In this document: positions 38,211 to 53,200 of the stretch, in pieces
Layout: every line of letters begins with the position of its first letter
Numbering within the stretch: the first letter of the stretch is position 1
NCBI RefSeq assembly: GCF_004027225.2
Contig: NC_046360.1
Location: 4,142,001-4,206,000 of the forward strand
DNA: 64,000 nt
Reading direction: 5' to 3'
Origin: Strigops habroptila
Lineage: Eukaryota > Chordata > Aves > Psittaciformes > Psittacidae
The notes under the pieces: model-generated
Told to the model about the DNA's origin: nothing
Seen by the model: only the letters and a program-made list of their open reading frames with translations
Databases searched by the model: none
Made by a program: the position numbers and the translations under genes

Positions 38211-41200
38211 GTGAGTAGCTTTTTTTAAAGGACAGGAGGTGAAATTTTCTTGGGTGAGTAGTCAAAGTTACGGAAACATGAATGTGAAGTACTATTTCAC
38301 AGAAACATCCTGAAGAAAAGGCTCTTATGCTGCTATATTTACATTTGTATGAAATACACTTCTAGAGGGAAGGAACCTGGATTAGCCTGCATGTCCTCTA
38401 GCACTGGAGGGGGAAGGAAAATACCTCATTCATAGCTTCACTAAGGACTGCTTCATAAGCACTCCACGGAAGCAGAAGTGATGGAGACTTTGCATCTAGC
38501 TGAGCCCTAACTCACGAGGTCTGGCACATCACATGGGAGCAGTCCTGGGAATTCCTGTCCCAGGTTGGTTGTTCTGGTGCCAACTGGAAGTTACTGCCCC
38601 TAGGGCCTCAGTTAATATGGTGCACTGTGAATGGCAGTTCTCGAGGAATGGATTTGTACTACCTTCTGCCACCAGTGCTCTTGGGAATAGTGTCTTCCAG
38701 CACTGTGGTGGTGAACAGCCGGTGAGCAGTAATTTTTCAAGTCATAGCAATGCAGAGATTAGTAGTTTAAAACCCTGAGATGCTTTCAGTAACTCACAAG
38801 ATCTTCTGGAATATTATTTCCTATCAAAAGATTGTCATGTGAATCTTTCTGTAAAAACAGGTTTTTTTCATGTGAACAGCTTGTGCAGTATACAGTCCAG
38901 GCATAGAAAGGAGTTATTCAAGCTGGTTTTGTTCCATTTATTTCTAAATTGCTGGGTTTGCCCTTCCAGCTGAACTACTTCATCTCTGTACTTCATGTGC
39001 TCTATAACACAGGCTTTTCAGTTTCATCAGTGTAGTGTAAGTCAAAACTTCGATATCCTTGAAGCTCCTTCACTCCTACCTGGAGGTTCTGCTGATGTGC
39101 ATATCCATCTTCCTATGGGAATTGCATGTTCTTTGAGCAATACTTGGCCATTGTCCTAAGTATGTGTAAATTCTTACATGATGCAAACCCAAAGTGATGA
39201 AACTGGTTTGTTTTCTGCATGTTACAAACCAGAACTTGAGCCCATGTCTTCAAAACCAGAAGGGTATGCATTATTTTTTAAACCTACAAATATGACCTGC
39301 AAATGTAAAATATACTCGAGAGCTCATACTTCATGCATATGCTATGAGTGTTCTATGGAACTGGTAACTGAACGTTTAATTATCACAGCTGGTGGCTTGC
39401 TTTTTACATAGAATTAGAGCTAAATCCTTAATTGGATATGAACCATCCAGCAAAGTCAGGAAGGTTTGTCTGAATGAAGGCTAATGCTTAACTTTGTCTC
39501 CATTTTCAGTGTTGACACTCACATTTATACCTGTCAACTTGTTGAGGAGCAACAGTCTCTGATTGAAACCAAACTAAAGAATAGGAAAACTTCTACTCTA
39601 CAAAGTTTGAATATTTAGAATTTAAGTGTAGTTTTTTCTTACTACCTGTCCTCCAATGTGTACATCAAATGTTAAAAGTGGGTTGTGTGTATTTTAAAAT
39701 TGGCCCAAAGACATTGGTAAGACAATACATAATTGTGCATAGAACTGGAAACTCAGATGTCATGAAATCAGTCAGAAGACCTAGTCAGGTTTCTGCTGAC
39801 ATCTTTGATGCTTTCTGTAAGTGTTGTTTGGTGTTCTCAGGTTAAAGTCCATTTCTTAGACTTTACATATTGATGTGTGATGCTAAATGAGAGGTTTTCA
39901 ATTTCTGGGAAGAAAATACTGCTCACCAGGGTAACAGATGTAATATTAATGTTTAAGTATGAGCAGGTACAGCCACATTTAATGGGAACATACATTCTGA
40001 ATTAAGATTGAGAATTCTCCTGCATGAGCTTGTTTTGTCTTCTAAGGTGCAAATTAAAGGCCTCTCTGCAACCTGGTTATCACTGCTAGAACTCTTCTAA
40101 TCAAGTTAGAAATACTGTGTTTGGGAAAAGACCACATAGGATGCTCTCACATTGTGCTCATCTTGTGGGCAATTCTTTGTAAGGTGGACTGTGCAGGAGA
40201 AACGTACTCTGTAGCTGGAGAAAATGTGCTATTGCAATATAGCCAGTGGTGCTAATAATTAAGCTAATAATGCTACTTTAATTTTAATAACAGTTCCTTT
40301 TAGTTAAGGACTGCGTTTTGCTTAGCACAACTGCAGGCTGGCTGCCTCCTGAATCGTTTGTTGTTTTGGCAGCTGGCTGACCTCTTATTTAAATTGAAAG
40401 ATGAAGATTGTATGAATAGATCCCCCTTATTTTTATTTATACAGGATTTTTACGTGCAGAAGGCAGCAAGTTCAGCTCCCATCCTTTGAGTAAGCTGCAG
40501 CTTGATTTTCCCTTGGCGTTCTTGTGCATTTCCTAAGCCAAAATTTCCCGTCTGGCACTTCCACAACAGAGACGTCTCTGCCCAGCTGCTGTAGGTACCA
40601 AGTATCTGTGCTGGGCCCCTTGAGCTTTTCAGTAGCTTAAGCTCGTCTTTATGAGCAGTTATAGCTTATTTGTGGAAGCAGGCTTGCATCGTGCTTGGAG
40701 TCCTTACAAAGCCCTTTACTTTTGATAACAGAAAAGATTAATGAATCTAGGCAACCTCTTTCTGTCCTTAAAAATCACAGTATGTTTTTGGGCTCAGGTA
40801 GAGCCTTTTAAATTACCCAGAGTATTTATATGCTTTTTTTCTTTTGGGTATTTTCTCACATTTTGCTTTTTGCCACTCTCCTCTTCCCCTGGCTGGCTTT
40901 ATTCCTTGTAATCTTCAGTCAGATGAACACGTATCAGCTCCCATCACTTGCACTGTTCCACTCCTTACCTTCCCCTGCTGCTCCCAGTCCTTGACTCCTG
41001 ACTCGACAGATTGGCAGCAGCCCTGTGTGTAGGGAGAGCTTCCCTGTGAAAGAATCCGATGGGATTTTTAGCAAGCAATGCAGCTATTTAGAGAGAGAAA
41101 TATATATTTTAATTTTCTCAACTTCTTTCATATGTTTCTCTCCTATGCCAGAAGATATTGGCAGTCCTTGGAAGAGCTAAACCGTAACATCACAGTCAGA

Positions 41201-44200
41201 GGTTCAGGCTGCAGGCTTTTCTCCAAATCCCAAATTGAAATGGGGGAGAGATGTTAAGTGTTGGGTGGGAAAGTTTGAGTGCTGCACCCACTTGTATCAA
41301 AGACGAGGCTCTCCAAAGCTTGCCAAAATCTACTGGACCTAATTTGTTCCAAAATTTATAGCAGGTTGGCAGAAGGAAGGGTGATTCTTCATGTGTTTTA
41401 TAGCAGTAATAACAGGGCATGCTTTTACTGCCTGCTGAGAAATCAGCTTTTGAATAGGAGGGAGATACTTTAGTTTTACTATAGTTGCCCACACCTAGTC
41501 AGCCTGACAGGTTCTGAATGCCCTTTGTTGCCACTTTCTCTCTTAAAATCACTGGAAATCTTGAGCTGTTAGAATTATATGCAAGACCATTAACATTGCT
41601 TTCTCGTGAATTTCGTCTCCATATTTTACTACCTCTAAGAGAAAAACTACTTTAACTTTCATTATACTTAACATATCCCTTGTTAGTTCAATACAATTCA
41701 TGGTTGCATCATGACAGTAATAGTATGTTAAAGCTGGAGGTGGGTGAATGTGGGTGGACAAGCAGTGATGTCAGTGCTTCTTCAGCTTGATTGCATCCCA
41801 GTCTTCCCTTTGTATCACTAAGGAGACAGCAGTTAATAGTAAATATAATTGAAGCAGATGTGAGGTAAAATGTATCTCTTCTTCTAAAGATGTGTTGTGA
41901 TACTGTCAATGATTCTTGAACAGTTGGAAGGGACTGACACAATGCCTAATGCAAGCTACACAGATCCACATGTGAAGAACATCTCCCACTGGTCATCTGT
42001 TTGGCAAATAACAATGTCTGCAGCAGGAATAAATAAAACTGGGAGTATCTGTGTTTTCTGAGAGATAGGTTGCTTCTATTATATCCCATAGCCAGTTTTG
42101 TTCTATTGCAAGTCAGCAGTTAAAAACAAACTAATCTTCCCCATGTGTTCGCACAAAATCCTCAACAAAACATCAATGAATTACATTGTTTAAAGCTGGT
42201 ATTTTACCTATAGTAACTGCATTAGCCCTTGTTGCTTACGTGGGTTTTAAAGCTAGCTTTGTAAGGAGATTAGCATGTTACTAATAGTTTCAGGCCACAG
42301 TAATGTTAGGTAGGATGACCACCTTAAAGTCCTACAGGAGTGTGAAACGCTATATTAAATCAAAGAGAAGCTGGTAGTCTGGTTGTTGTATCTTCTGTTT
42401 GAGAGCTGGTGTAGATCAATAGTACAAGCCATTAAGATATTGTAGCTCCCTGCTGTCCTTCCTCCTGATGCATTCTTTCAAGGCTCAAACTAAATCTTTG
42501 ATGCAGGGTTCAAGTTTGGGGCTTTTTGGTTTTTTTTTTTTAATTCAAATGCTTGGCTGCCTCTGTTTCTGAGTACACTTTTATTCTGCTTTACAAAGGC
42601 AGTAGATGCTTGCAGGGAATGGGTTCTCAGCACTCAGAGATGAGACTTTTGACATAGTTTCCAGCATGGTCATACCAGAAATTTTTGGACTACAATTTTC
42701 ACCTATTCAGTTGCTAAATAGTGTAAACAAACAACTGGAGTGTCATCTCAGCCTGTGCTAGGTTCAAGTAAACAGCACCTGACAGAAATGCTGTCCTGAG
42801 CAGATCCAGGCTCTAAGTGCCTGTAAAAAAATCCATATGGTGTCTTTTTAAGATATTACTTGTCCTGCTTACAGATTTGTCACAGGGTTTATTGTCAAAG
42901 TAAATCTTCTATGTCTTTTGGTCCTGATGGAGATTTTATACATACTTACAGTCAGGAGGAAATGCCTGCTAGGGACGCTTTGGTAATGTCCATACCCTGA
43001 ATTCTAGTTGCTGGGTTCTCCCAAACTTCTGTTTTTGGAGCCTTCTATTCAATTGCTTTCAATACCCAAAGAAGGTATGAGATCCTCTTCTTCCTAATAA
43101 GAAATAGATAGTTTCCACACTTCTTAACCAGCTTCCAGAAAGGGGTAAGTTAAGATACAGAGATAGGCAACGTACCCCTGTAGACTTTACCCATGTTTGA
43201 CAAATGCTAGATTTGATCCTGAGCTTAAATATCTGTAATCAAGGGACAATGGAGGCTCTTAGTTAATATATATGAACAATATATGATCGAATATTTAAAT
43301 TAACTGTACATTATTCTCTGTAGTACAGATCTTCTGTACATATTCACCTGTTCTGTGACTCCCTGATGTGAATCCTGCTAAAAAGTTGTACTTTTATCCT
43401 CTGTCAGCAATATTCCTGTTCAAGTTTTAGACACTTATGCCTGTGTCAGCCTACTGAATGCTTTGAGGAGTCAGTTGATACCTCAAGGGAAACACTCAAA
43501 TGCAGGGAGTTTTGCATACATGAGAGTTGCTGTCATTGATCTGCAACATCTCTGATGTGTCATTTTTGTTTTGAGAATCCAGTTTAATGTGAAAGACTGA
43601 CAGCAGAAGTAGTTTGTGTCAGAGTTGGGAGCTGTTGAGAGAAAGGAATCGAGTTCTTACACTTGCTGTGCTTGGAGGATCTCTTTCCAGAATAGATCCA
43701 CATTATTATTCATAATACCTGTGTGGGGATTAGGACAAACACATGAGAATCCAATGAGCAAGCAGGCTGGCTGCCTGCAGTGATGGGGTATGGTGCAGAA
43801 GTGTGGAGTAAGTTGCCTGCATGTTTCCATACCTTGGGCAGTTTTTGGCCTGATAGCCTCTAAAACTCAACCACCACCTCAAAGCCAAGTGGCAATGAAA
43901 GTGATGTTTGATTGTCCTGGCTCACAATACTAACAGAGACTTGAGTTCTTGCCTCGGGGCTTTGTAGGATGGTGAACTGAGAACTTCCTTATAGTAGAAC
44001 TGATGCTTGTAAGCTATGGACATAGTAATAACTACTCCAAAGCATGAAGAGACATCTTTCAGTTTTCATTGCTCCTGGCCCCTTGATAATCGCATCTAAG
44101 AAATGCTCAGTGGAAATATTTGGCATCAATTAAAAAAGAACTGCTTTTCCATCCACAAAATTCCATTTCAGTCTGTTCTAGTTCATATATTTAAAATTCC

Positions 44201-47200
44201 AAACCAATTTCTCAGGGAGAGGATTCTCTTAAAGAGGAAATGTCCCCAAAAGATTTGGGATACTGTACTTTGTAACATAACTGTTGTCCCTAAGGGAAAA
44301 ATGTCAAGTAATAATGCCTTTATGGGCATGAGGTTTGGGCTTGCACTTTATGTACTTAGAACTTCTCTGAACAAAACACCACAAAAGCAGTTCTAGGGAG
44401 TAATTTATATCTTAACATGGTGTGAAGCTTTTATTCACAGTTGTGTTTTCTCCAGAAATCGTTGGGCTCCAAGTCATAATGCTGTTTTCAAAGTTGCTGC
44501 ACCCAAAAGCAAACAGTTTACCACATTAACTGGAGCGGTCAAGCTGGCTTAAGGAAATTGATTTTACTGGTTTTGAATTGTGAAGAAGAAAAAAAATCTC
44601 AGTTTACCAATTTGACTTTTAAAGTCTATTTTATACACAGCTGAAAAAGGATAGAATTTTCAAGCTGTGTAGACAAACTGGTAAAAGTCAAGCTCAGTAC
44701 CCTCCTTGATAAATTAATGTACAGAAATTGCTATGAAGATCTGCCATCCTAGTTCCTGTACTGAAGAGAATATCCATAATCTTTCTTTGAGGAGTGCTTA
44801 GCACTGGTGAGGTTTGCTGTCTGGTAGATACTTGTGGAAGCACCTACAACTTTTACTGCAGTCAGTGCTCACCACTTCTGTTAAACTGGTTGGAAAGCAT
44901 TTTTATTGCCATTTAAGTTTGCTTTCAAACACTGAGTTTGAATTAGATGTCCAAGTACTACCATTAGGCCTGTCATGCCTTTTTCAACCTACTTGGACAT
45001 CTTTTTGTTACTTAAGCTGGATGATCTGCAACTCCAGATTTTTTTTTATCTATTTTAGTGTACTTTCTGATTTCAGTTGCATGTTTCCACCCTGTGGGTT
45101 GGATTCTGATCAGCTGAGGGTTGATCTCAGCCCCCAGCACTTCTGGGACATTTGCTCAAATCGAGCCCACTGAAAATCTAACTTCTTGACATTAATTTCC
45201 TTTCTGTATGCATTTCAATCTTGAATCTTGTTGCAAGCTATTGAGATTAAACCTGAAGAGCTACATTTTTGTGGGGATGTTTCAGGGCTTGTCCTACTGT
45301 GTTGTTCCTTAACAGCTGAGACACTGGTTTTGCTTGTTTGTGTTCAAGATCCTGGTACTGTAAAGTTTGAATCTCTGCTTTTGGAACTGATTATTTCTAA
45401 ACCCCTGTTCTCTTCCCCTGCATGCTGTTGTATTACTCTCTGTACCCAATTCAAACCACTAACTTACTCTCTCCCAGTTCTTCTTTTCAGTGTGCTGCCC
45501 TCTTAACCTGAAAGTCTCATTAATGAAGAAAGAAACATTTGTAAATTGGAGAATAACCTGTAGATATAAAATACAGCTATTTTATAAGTGGAATTGCTTC
45601 TAATTCCTCATGTAACTCATTTGACTTTGAAGGAGGACATTATGTGTGGAAAACTTTAAAGGATGCTTCAGTCTAGGAAAAGTCTGTTCAAACTGGCTAT
45701 TGTATACATTATATTTACTGTAAGGTTTGGTATGTTTTTAGTTTTCTTCCATCTCTAACTGTTCAAATTCTGCCATAGGTTACTTACCAAACAGCATTCA
45801 TGCAGTGGAAGCAATGCTGGCTGCTGCAAGTATCGGCGCTATCTGGAGTTCAACATCACCAGACTTTGGGCATTAATGTGAGTAGCCTATTACTGCAGAA
45901 AAGCTATCACTGTTTCATACAAATAAAATGATGAAGTGGCAGATTTTGTTCACTTTAGTCTTACTGCCACCTCCTGGCACAGCCAAGTACACCACATTTT
46001 TTTCTAGCTACAATCCATGCTTCCAGTTATCAATAATGACATTCTGCACTGTAATTTGTGTATCTTTAGCTAACTCACTGCTGGGATATTTTTGGGTGGA
46101 ATTTATAGTCTTTGTGAGCTTTTATTACATTAAATGTGCAAATGAACAGCAATGCAGCAGAGTTATCTGGGCTAGGCCCTACTTCTCAAATCTTTCCCTA
46201 GGCCTGCTTAGCTACAGACCAGTTTCTTTGTATAAGTAGTCTCTTCCTCTGCCTCCTATGTGGGTAAACTGAACAACAGTTCATTTGGTCTTTTCCAGAA
46301 GGCTTTGCCAACAAGGTGAGGAATTTCAGGTTAATATCACTAACCTCTTTGACTCTTTCTTTTTTTTTAGTGTAGGAGTAAGTGCTGTGTATAAAATATG
46401 GCAAAAATGAACATGATATCCTAACAGACATTAGTGTGCCTGGAAGCTTTGGGATATATTCTGCTTCTTTGGAAAGTCTTTAGCACACATCGCAAGCAGC
46501 AACTGATACAAATCACTTCTAAATGGAGTGTTGAACCTTTGTTCTATCTAAAAGTTTCCATGAAAGCATTGGAGAATGTACTATCTATGCACTGCAGAAC
46601 CCAGAAAACACCAATGATTTTAGGTAATGCATACCCTCAATCTCCGTTAACCAGGAGCTGGTTAGATGCATGGAGCTGTCCTCTCTAGCGCTAGAGGGCA
46701 GCAGGATTCCACTTTCTTACACTTGAGGTTGTATCATTGGGAAAAAAAAAAATGATTAAAAAAATCATTACAGCATGTAATGATCAATCTGTTCTACAAA
46801 TATTTTCCGCTTGCTCAGAGAATGACAGTATGAAGTATTTTCTTTGCAATGTGATTTGATCTCTCATCTGGGAGAAGATTGTTCATTTCACTTGCATTAC
46901 AGAGTACTGGTTTGTTTTCTGTCCATGTTGATATGCTGTTATTTTCAGTGCCCGGCTTTATTTAGTTTTTGTGATAGTCTTTTAATGAAACTTAGCCTTG
47001 GAGCAGCAGTGCCATCGATGTCATTTATTCTCTTTTGGCTCGGCAGCGTGTGTTGGCATGAATTCAAACCCTAAGATCTTGAGGGAGATCAGCAGAGGTC
47101 TCCAGGGATATTGGCTTTCACCCTAAGGAAAAGATATTCCTCCTTCTGTGCAGTTGCATTAGTCTTGTTAACGTAAACGAAGATTCTGTTTGTGTTTTGG

Positions 47201-50200
47201 GAAATAGTGTAGCAATTTCAACTTTTCAAATCCAATTGTGTATATATGTTTTGTGAAGCTTAGAAATGTCACTTCTCAGAAGTGCCTACACATTGCAGGC
47301 TCTGAATGCCATACATCCAAAGACTTCACAAGCGTTCAGGAAGTCTGCTGTCAGAGAACCAGTGAGCTCCCTCCCACACAGAATGCAGCTCTTGGCAGCT
47401 TTCCCTTCATTTCTCTAGTCCTTGTTATCCCTTTTGGTATATTAATAGGAAAGTGGTTCTTTGCGGCCCGTGCATAAGAAATCATTGGCTATATTAAGTT
47501 TAAGAAGAGCCTCTTCTCTTAGAACTATATGAGGAACCTTTGGAGTAAAATCAGTGCAGCTTCATTCACGGGGCTCTGCACAGTGTTTTAGTACTGGATT
47601 TGAGGCTCAGAGAATAGAATGAGCCATATCTGGTATACCTGAATTTTTCATTAAAGCAATTCCTTGCTGAGCCATCTGGTTGGACTGAAGTTTTAGTGTA
47701 GCAATTACGTGTTCCATCTGTTTGTATTGCCCTTGTATCATACCAGGCTGCCCTGTGGGATTTGATTCTGCCAGTGCTAATGAATCCAACTGGGTGTATT
47801 AGCAGCATTGGTTAAGACCCTGAGATTTATAGCCATCTCTTTCTGATTCACACCTCTCTTCAGATGTGATTCTTCTCTTAAAGCCCTCTCATTAGTCTTT
47901 AATTTTTTTAAACATCAGGCAGCATGGATATGGGATATGTACGCTCCATGCGCAGCATGAATGTGTATATGCATACACGTGCATACACATACATGTGCTG
48001 TGTGTAATTTGGCTGCTTGGTCTGTTCTTTGAAAATGGTACAAAGAAATGTTTGATTGCATACCTAAGAAAGCAGGAAATTTGATTTCATACTCCCTTAG
48101 AGGGTAACTTTGATGTATTAATTAAATCTACATTTCTGAGTTTGTTAGCTAACACGTTAGAGGCTTCTTGAAAACAACTTCTGCCACCAAAACAGATTCT
48201 AGTGATTTTTGTTTTAAGCTAATTGATAAAGTTAGGTGTCAATGCATGCTTACTGTATTTTCTTATGATGTGAATAAGGAAAAGGAAATGCATCTTCGGG
48301 TGATAGGAAAGTTGTGACATACTCAGCAGAGACAGTTGCATATTTAGTCATATCCCTGTGGTGTTCAGCGAGCTCTCCTAAAAAGACAACACGGAAAAGT
48401 TGTCAGGACAGGACCTCTGTACTTCTGCAGGAGGCTTTCTTGCAACCCTGACCAGTCTAGCTTGGGAAGGAGGAGCGTAATAGAGATTACTTGACTGCGA
48501 TGTTTTTGCATTGGTCTTTTGGTAATAATTTGTGTCATTTTGGCTGCAAAGTAGAGGGCAAAACAGGAGACGAAGAATAAAGAATGCTGGAAAGAATAAG
48601 CACACGACTGAAGTCTGATTTTTTGCAACATGATCTAGGAGATTGTTGTTGAATAGTTATCTGACAATTTTACAGTATGGAGTAATCTTGTAGTTCTTAA
48701 TGTTTCAAGTAATGTAGCTAGAGAGGGATGTGAACATTGCTGTGTGCTGAGAGCTTTTAGTAAACGGATTTGCTTCTTGCTGTTGAATACAAAAAGATCC
48801 ATTTGTGGTAGGCTGCTGCATGCTGTGTACCTGGGGGAAAAAATGCCAGAAGGGTTTTTCTCTCAAATGTCATAATAGCTATAGTAAATTCCTCAAAAAC
48901 AGTGTAAGCTGGAGGAGAAAACTTAGCATTTGAATGTGTCCTGCCCCAGAGGTTCTAAAGGAGCTGTGATAGTTTTTTGTTGGTAGTAGGTATGGATGTG
49001 TGTTTTCAATATCTAGTAACTCTGGTAACACCCAGTGGTAGAGTTTCCTTTGTTAATCATAGCTGAACAAAGCTGCCAGTCTGTGTGAAGTGCCACCTTG
49101 CTGTGTGATAAAGGCATCTTCAAGAAGACTGGTGTTTCTCAGTTTCTCCCCTGTGCAGAAGGAGACTGCCCAACTACTGGTACATTCTCCAAGGAATGTT
49201 GGGGGCAGTTTACAAGGGCGTGCAGATGTAGGTAGGAGTTGTGTAGACCTTCAAGTAAATTAAATGCCTGACTCCTGCTCACATTACAGGTGCTTATCCT
49301 CTTTAGATGAGTATAAGTGATTCTCAAGATGAATTGTTAACTGCTTAGATTGCTTTGAGCTTGATCCTTCAGCAAATGGCATTCTGTGATTTGTGGTGAT
49401 TTTATCTTTTTTATTGGTTGATGTATTTGGGAGTCATGAAATAGATTGTTACAAACCTGTTGTACTGTGAAAACCTTGGGTGAGTGAAAGACAAGCAGGC
49501 AGTCTTTGAACAGTTCTCCTGCTAATTCCTGTCCTTATTCCTTGCTTGAATTGGGATTTGCATTTAGTATCTAGTGGGTTTTCATACTGTAGCAATTTAA
49601 CTTGAACTTCTTTTTCTCTATTTCCCTAGGGGGTACTGGACAGATTTTCCCAAATTCAGCCTAAGCTCATCTTCTCTGTTGAAGCTGTTATATACAATGG
49701 CAAAGAACATAACCACTTGGAAAAGCTGCTTAATGTGGTAAAAGGTATTTCACTGCATACCATCTAGTCTTAGTTATGCTGTAGTTCTGTGAGCACTCAA
49801 AGCCTGCACTGCTGCTAAAAGTGACACTTTTGACTGCTTGTCACTGTCCTTCCTCCTTTACAGTATCTCTGTGGCCACTTGGAACTTCATAACTGATTCG
49901 AATAAAAACTAACTGGTCTTTTGTGTAATTCTAATGGTCTTTTACTAGCTTAGCTTAAGTATAGTATCATAAATTAGTCAGCAGTAAAAGTAGGGGAACA
50001 GGGACTGGTGATACTGGGTTTTTTTTGAGCCCAAGTGAAGTGCTGCTGAAGAAAAATGAAGAGGTATTACAGCACTAAAGCTTGCAGATTTACACACAGG
50101 CTGGCAATATTGAGCAAATTGTATCTTAGGTAACAGGTTAGTCTTTTGGAGTTTCAAAACTCGGTGCATCAGAATTATTTCTGTTACTTAGTGCATTACA

Positions 50201-53200
50201 TTGTATGATCCAATCAGACAGAAAAGACCTTTGTTTTATGTAACTAAATGTAGGAAATAATATTTTTCCTTCCTTCTTCCAGGGCTTCCAGATATAAAAA
50301 AAGTGGTGGTGATTCCATATGTCTCCTCAAGAGAAACCATAGATATTTCTAGGATTCCAAACAGGTAATGAGAGCTTGTGAGCTGCAACTGTCCTCACTA
50401 TGGATGTGATGGATGCTGATAGCTATCGAAACTGAACTTGCAAACGCTGGGGCTTAGCCAGGTTTCTTAATGTGGGTCCAGCTTCATACTGAAAGTTGAA
50501 GTAATGTGTTGCTGCACATGTTTTGCTTCTACAAGACCACTGTTGCTATTAATGGTTCTCAAACGAAGTCAAAATTCAATAGGATTTAGGATACAGCAGG
50601 GAGAAGAAAGTCACTTCCAGAAATGAATAATTAATAATTTAAGTGACACTTTCAGAGATAATTTGGTTTGCTTATTTCCTGGTCTGGATTACATATGTTA
50701 GATACCTTTTGGAAGTGGTTGAGTTCCAGATTTTGTGTTGAGAGTCAGATCGTTCCGGTCTGAGCTGCTAAGAGCGGCAGCTGATTGTAAGTGCAGATTT
50801 ATGGGCTTGATTTTGTTGTGTTACATCTTGATATTATACTAATGTTTTCTTTTAAAAACAGAAAAAGGAAACAAAATAGTTAGCAACTCAAAGAGTAGAA
50901 AGACTAGGAATGAAAATAACGTACACAGTTTGAGTATATAGCTTATTGTAAAAGAGATAGTAGATACAGAGGTAATCCTGTGTATGGGCTGCGGTAGTGA
51001 TTTAAATTTGTTTTCAATGTTCTATGTTCTTTTTTCCCCCCTCTTATGCAGTGTCTTTTTAGAAGACTTCCTCGCTACTGGGAAAGGAGACCAGGCCCCC
51101 CAGCTGGAGTTTGAACAGCTGCCTTTCAGTCATCCTCTCTTTATCATGTATTCATCAGGCACAACAGGGGCACCAAAATGCATGGTTCATTCAGCAGGGG
51201 TATGTCTTCCCTCCCGGAGCTCCACTATCTATATTTAACTACCTGGGTTGCATTTTTCCTTTAACAGTATCATACCATAATGCACTTTAAGGAAGAATTG
51301 ATGTGTAACTTGCTGTTTGTAAGTGACTGTTTGAAAGCAAATATGTGTTAAAAAACCAAATTATATTATATCCTTAAAGATTCAGACTTCAGCTATGTCC
51401 TGGAAGCAAGTGTCACTCGCAAAAGCACTAGTAGAACTGGCTTGACTGATACTTGCAAAATAAAGGCCAAAGAACTTGAATTGAGTGCTTGGAACTGATT
51501 TTCAGCCACAGTCAAGTAGAGGCCTGTAGGGAGCTTGCAGGGAGTTTTTTTATCTAGGATTTTTTTGACCATAAACTTTAGTCCCTGTGTTTATCAGTTC
51601 AGAGCATGTCATCCTCATCAATCTCCTTTTAAGGAAGGAGGCCAGAAGATTAGCTTATCTCTTTGGGTGCAGGTTTTGTTTGTATGGAAGCTTTGCTTTA
51701 GGCAGTGTCTTGTTGTGACTAAAGGTATATATGATGTTACTGCAAAAATGACCTGTGTTCACATGCTTTCCATTTACTATTCATGGTCTAGAATTTGTTC
51801 TAGGCAGCTTAGAAAGTTCAGGAAGTGATTCCAGCAGTCGGGCAGAGTGTTGAAATTTTAACTCTGCTGTTAGTGTGGTCCTTAATAAAAAGTTTTAGGT
51901 TTTTTTTTTCCCTTAAGGCAGGCACAAGGTGTTGTCTAGCACATTTCTACCACTTGTATAAATTAAACTGCACTACTAATAGCCAGAGTCCATTGTGTCT
52001 GCTATTTGCTCTAAGAGTCAGGATGAGCATCTTAAAAGACTGGGTGTAGAGGTTTTAGGTAGCCTGAGGGCAGGACCGCTTTGTTACACCCGTAGGGTGT
52101 AGGTTCTTGCCTCTTGGGTGGCAGGGACTGGAGGATTTGCCCACAGACAAATCCCACGCTGCCTGTAAACACTCTGCTTTATTATCAGTAGGAGATCATA
52201 CCAGGCAACATGTGACATGCAAAATGGTCCCTTTGGGACACAAATCCTATGTTTGTGAAGAAGAAAGAAGTAGTTCTATTTTGAAGTTTGACAGTTCTTT
52301 TGAATCTGTGCTGGCTTTAGACTGGTTAAAAGTACTTGCAGAGATGGATTAGCAAGAAGAGGACAGATATTTTGTTCAGTGATGCAGGGTAAACAGTAGG
52401 GAGATGAGAAACACAGATGTAGATCAGAAAACAGGACTTCTCTCTGCAAAGTTCTTTCTCTTCCCATGTTATCTGTGTGGCTGCTTAGTTTGCCCTAAGT
52501 CATGCCTCTGCTCTCCATTTGAATTGTCTGTTCAGTTCTTACAGAGCTACATTAGAGTTTAGGTATGGACTACTCATCCTTGCTGAGGAGGAGAGAATGT
52601 GATGGCTTATTGAATAGGATATGCTATTTATGAGGATTCTGTGTTCCTACTGATCAGCTCTGTAATTCCTGTGTTGCAGGATGGTTTTTTTGTAAGTTCT
52701 GGTGCTAACACCTCTGTTACTTGGCCTAAAAGCAAATTATTGCATCAGAGGTTCTGTGGTTTGCATGCTTTGTATGTGTCAGCTTGAATAGGGTCTATAG
52801 TCTTCTGCACGCTTGATGGGTTCCTCTACTTGTTTTTGGCTTAATCTTGTTTCCCCTGGAAGTAATAGGAGGATTCTTATCGATTTCTACAAAAGTAGAA
52901 TTAGTCCATGGTCTTTGCCTCGTTCTCCAGCCTCAGATTAACTGAAGATTGGTTTTGATAGTTAAAAATGCAAGAAAGGATGACATTTCAGTAAAGACAC
53001 TTCAGTTGTTTTTTTGCAGTGTGCTTCAAAGCTGTTTTGTTACTGTACCGATCTTAGAGATGCCAATACACAGTTTACTTTAAATTCACAACTCTGTTTC
53101 TGTCTAATTCTGCAGTATGTTTCTGGTCTGTCTTCTCTGCACACATTCTGTTTTCTTGACACACAGTGAGATAACATATATAAATGGTGCAAATGAAGCC

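Noticed and set aside
41915-41945. Possible CR1 fragment (gttggaagggactgac)
   Set aside because: Only about 15 bases match, without the neighbouring CR1 sequence or tail.
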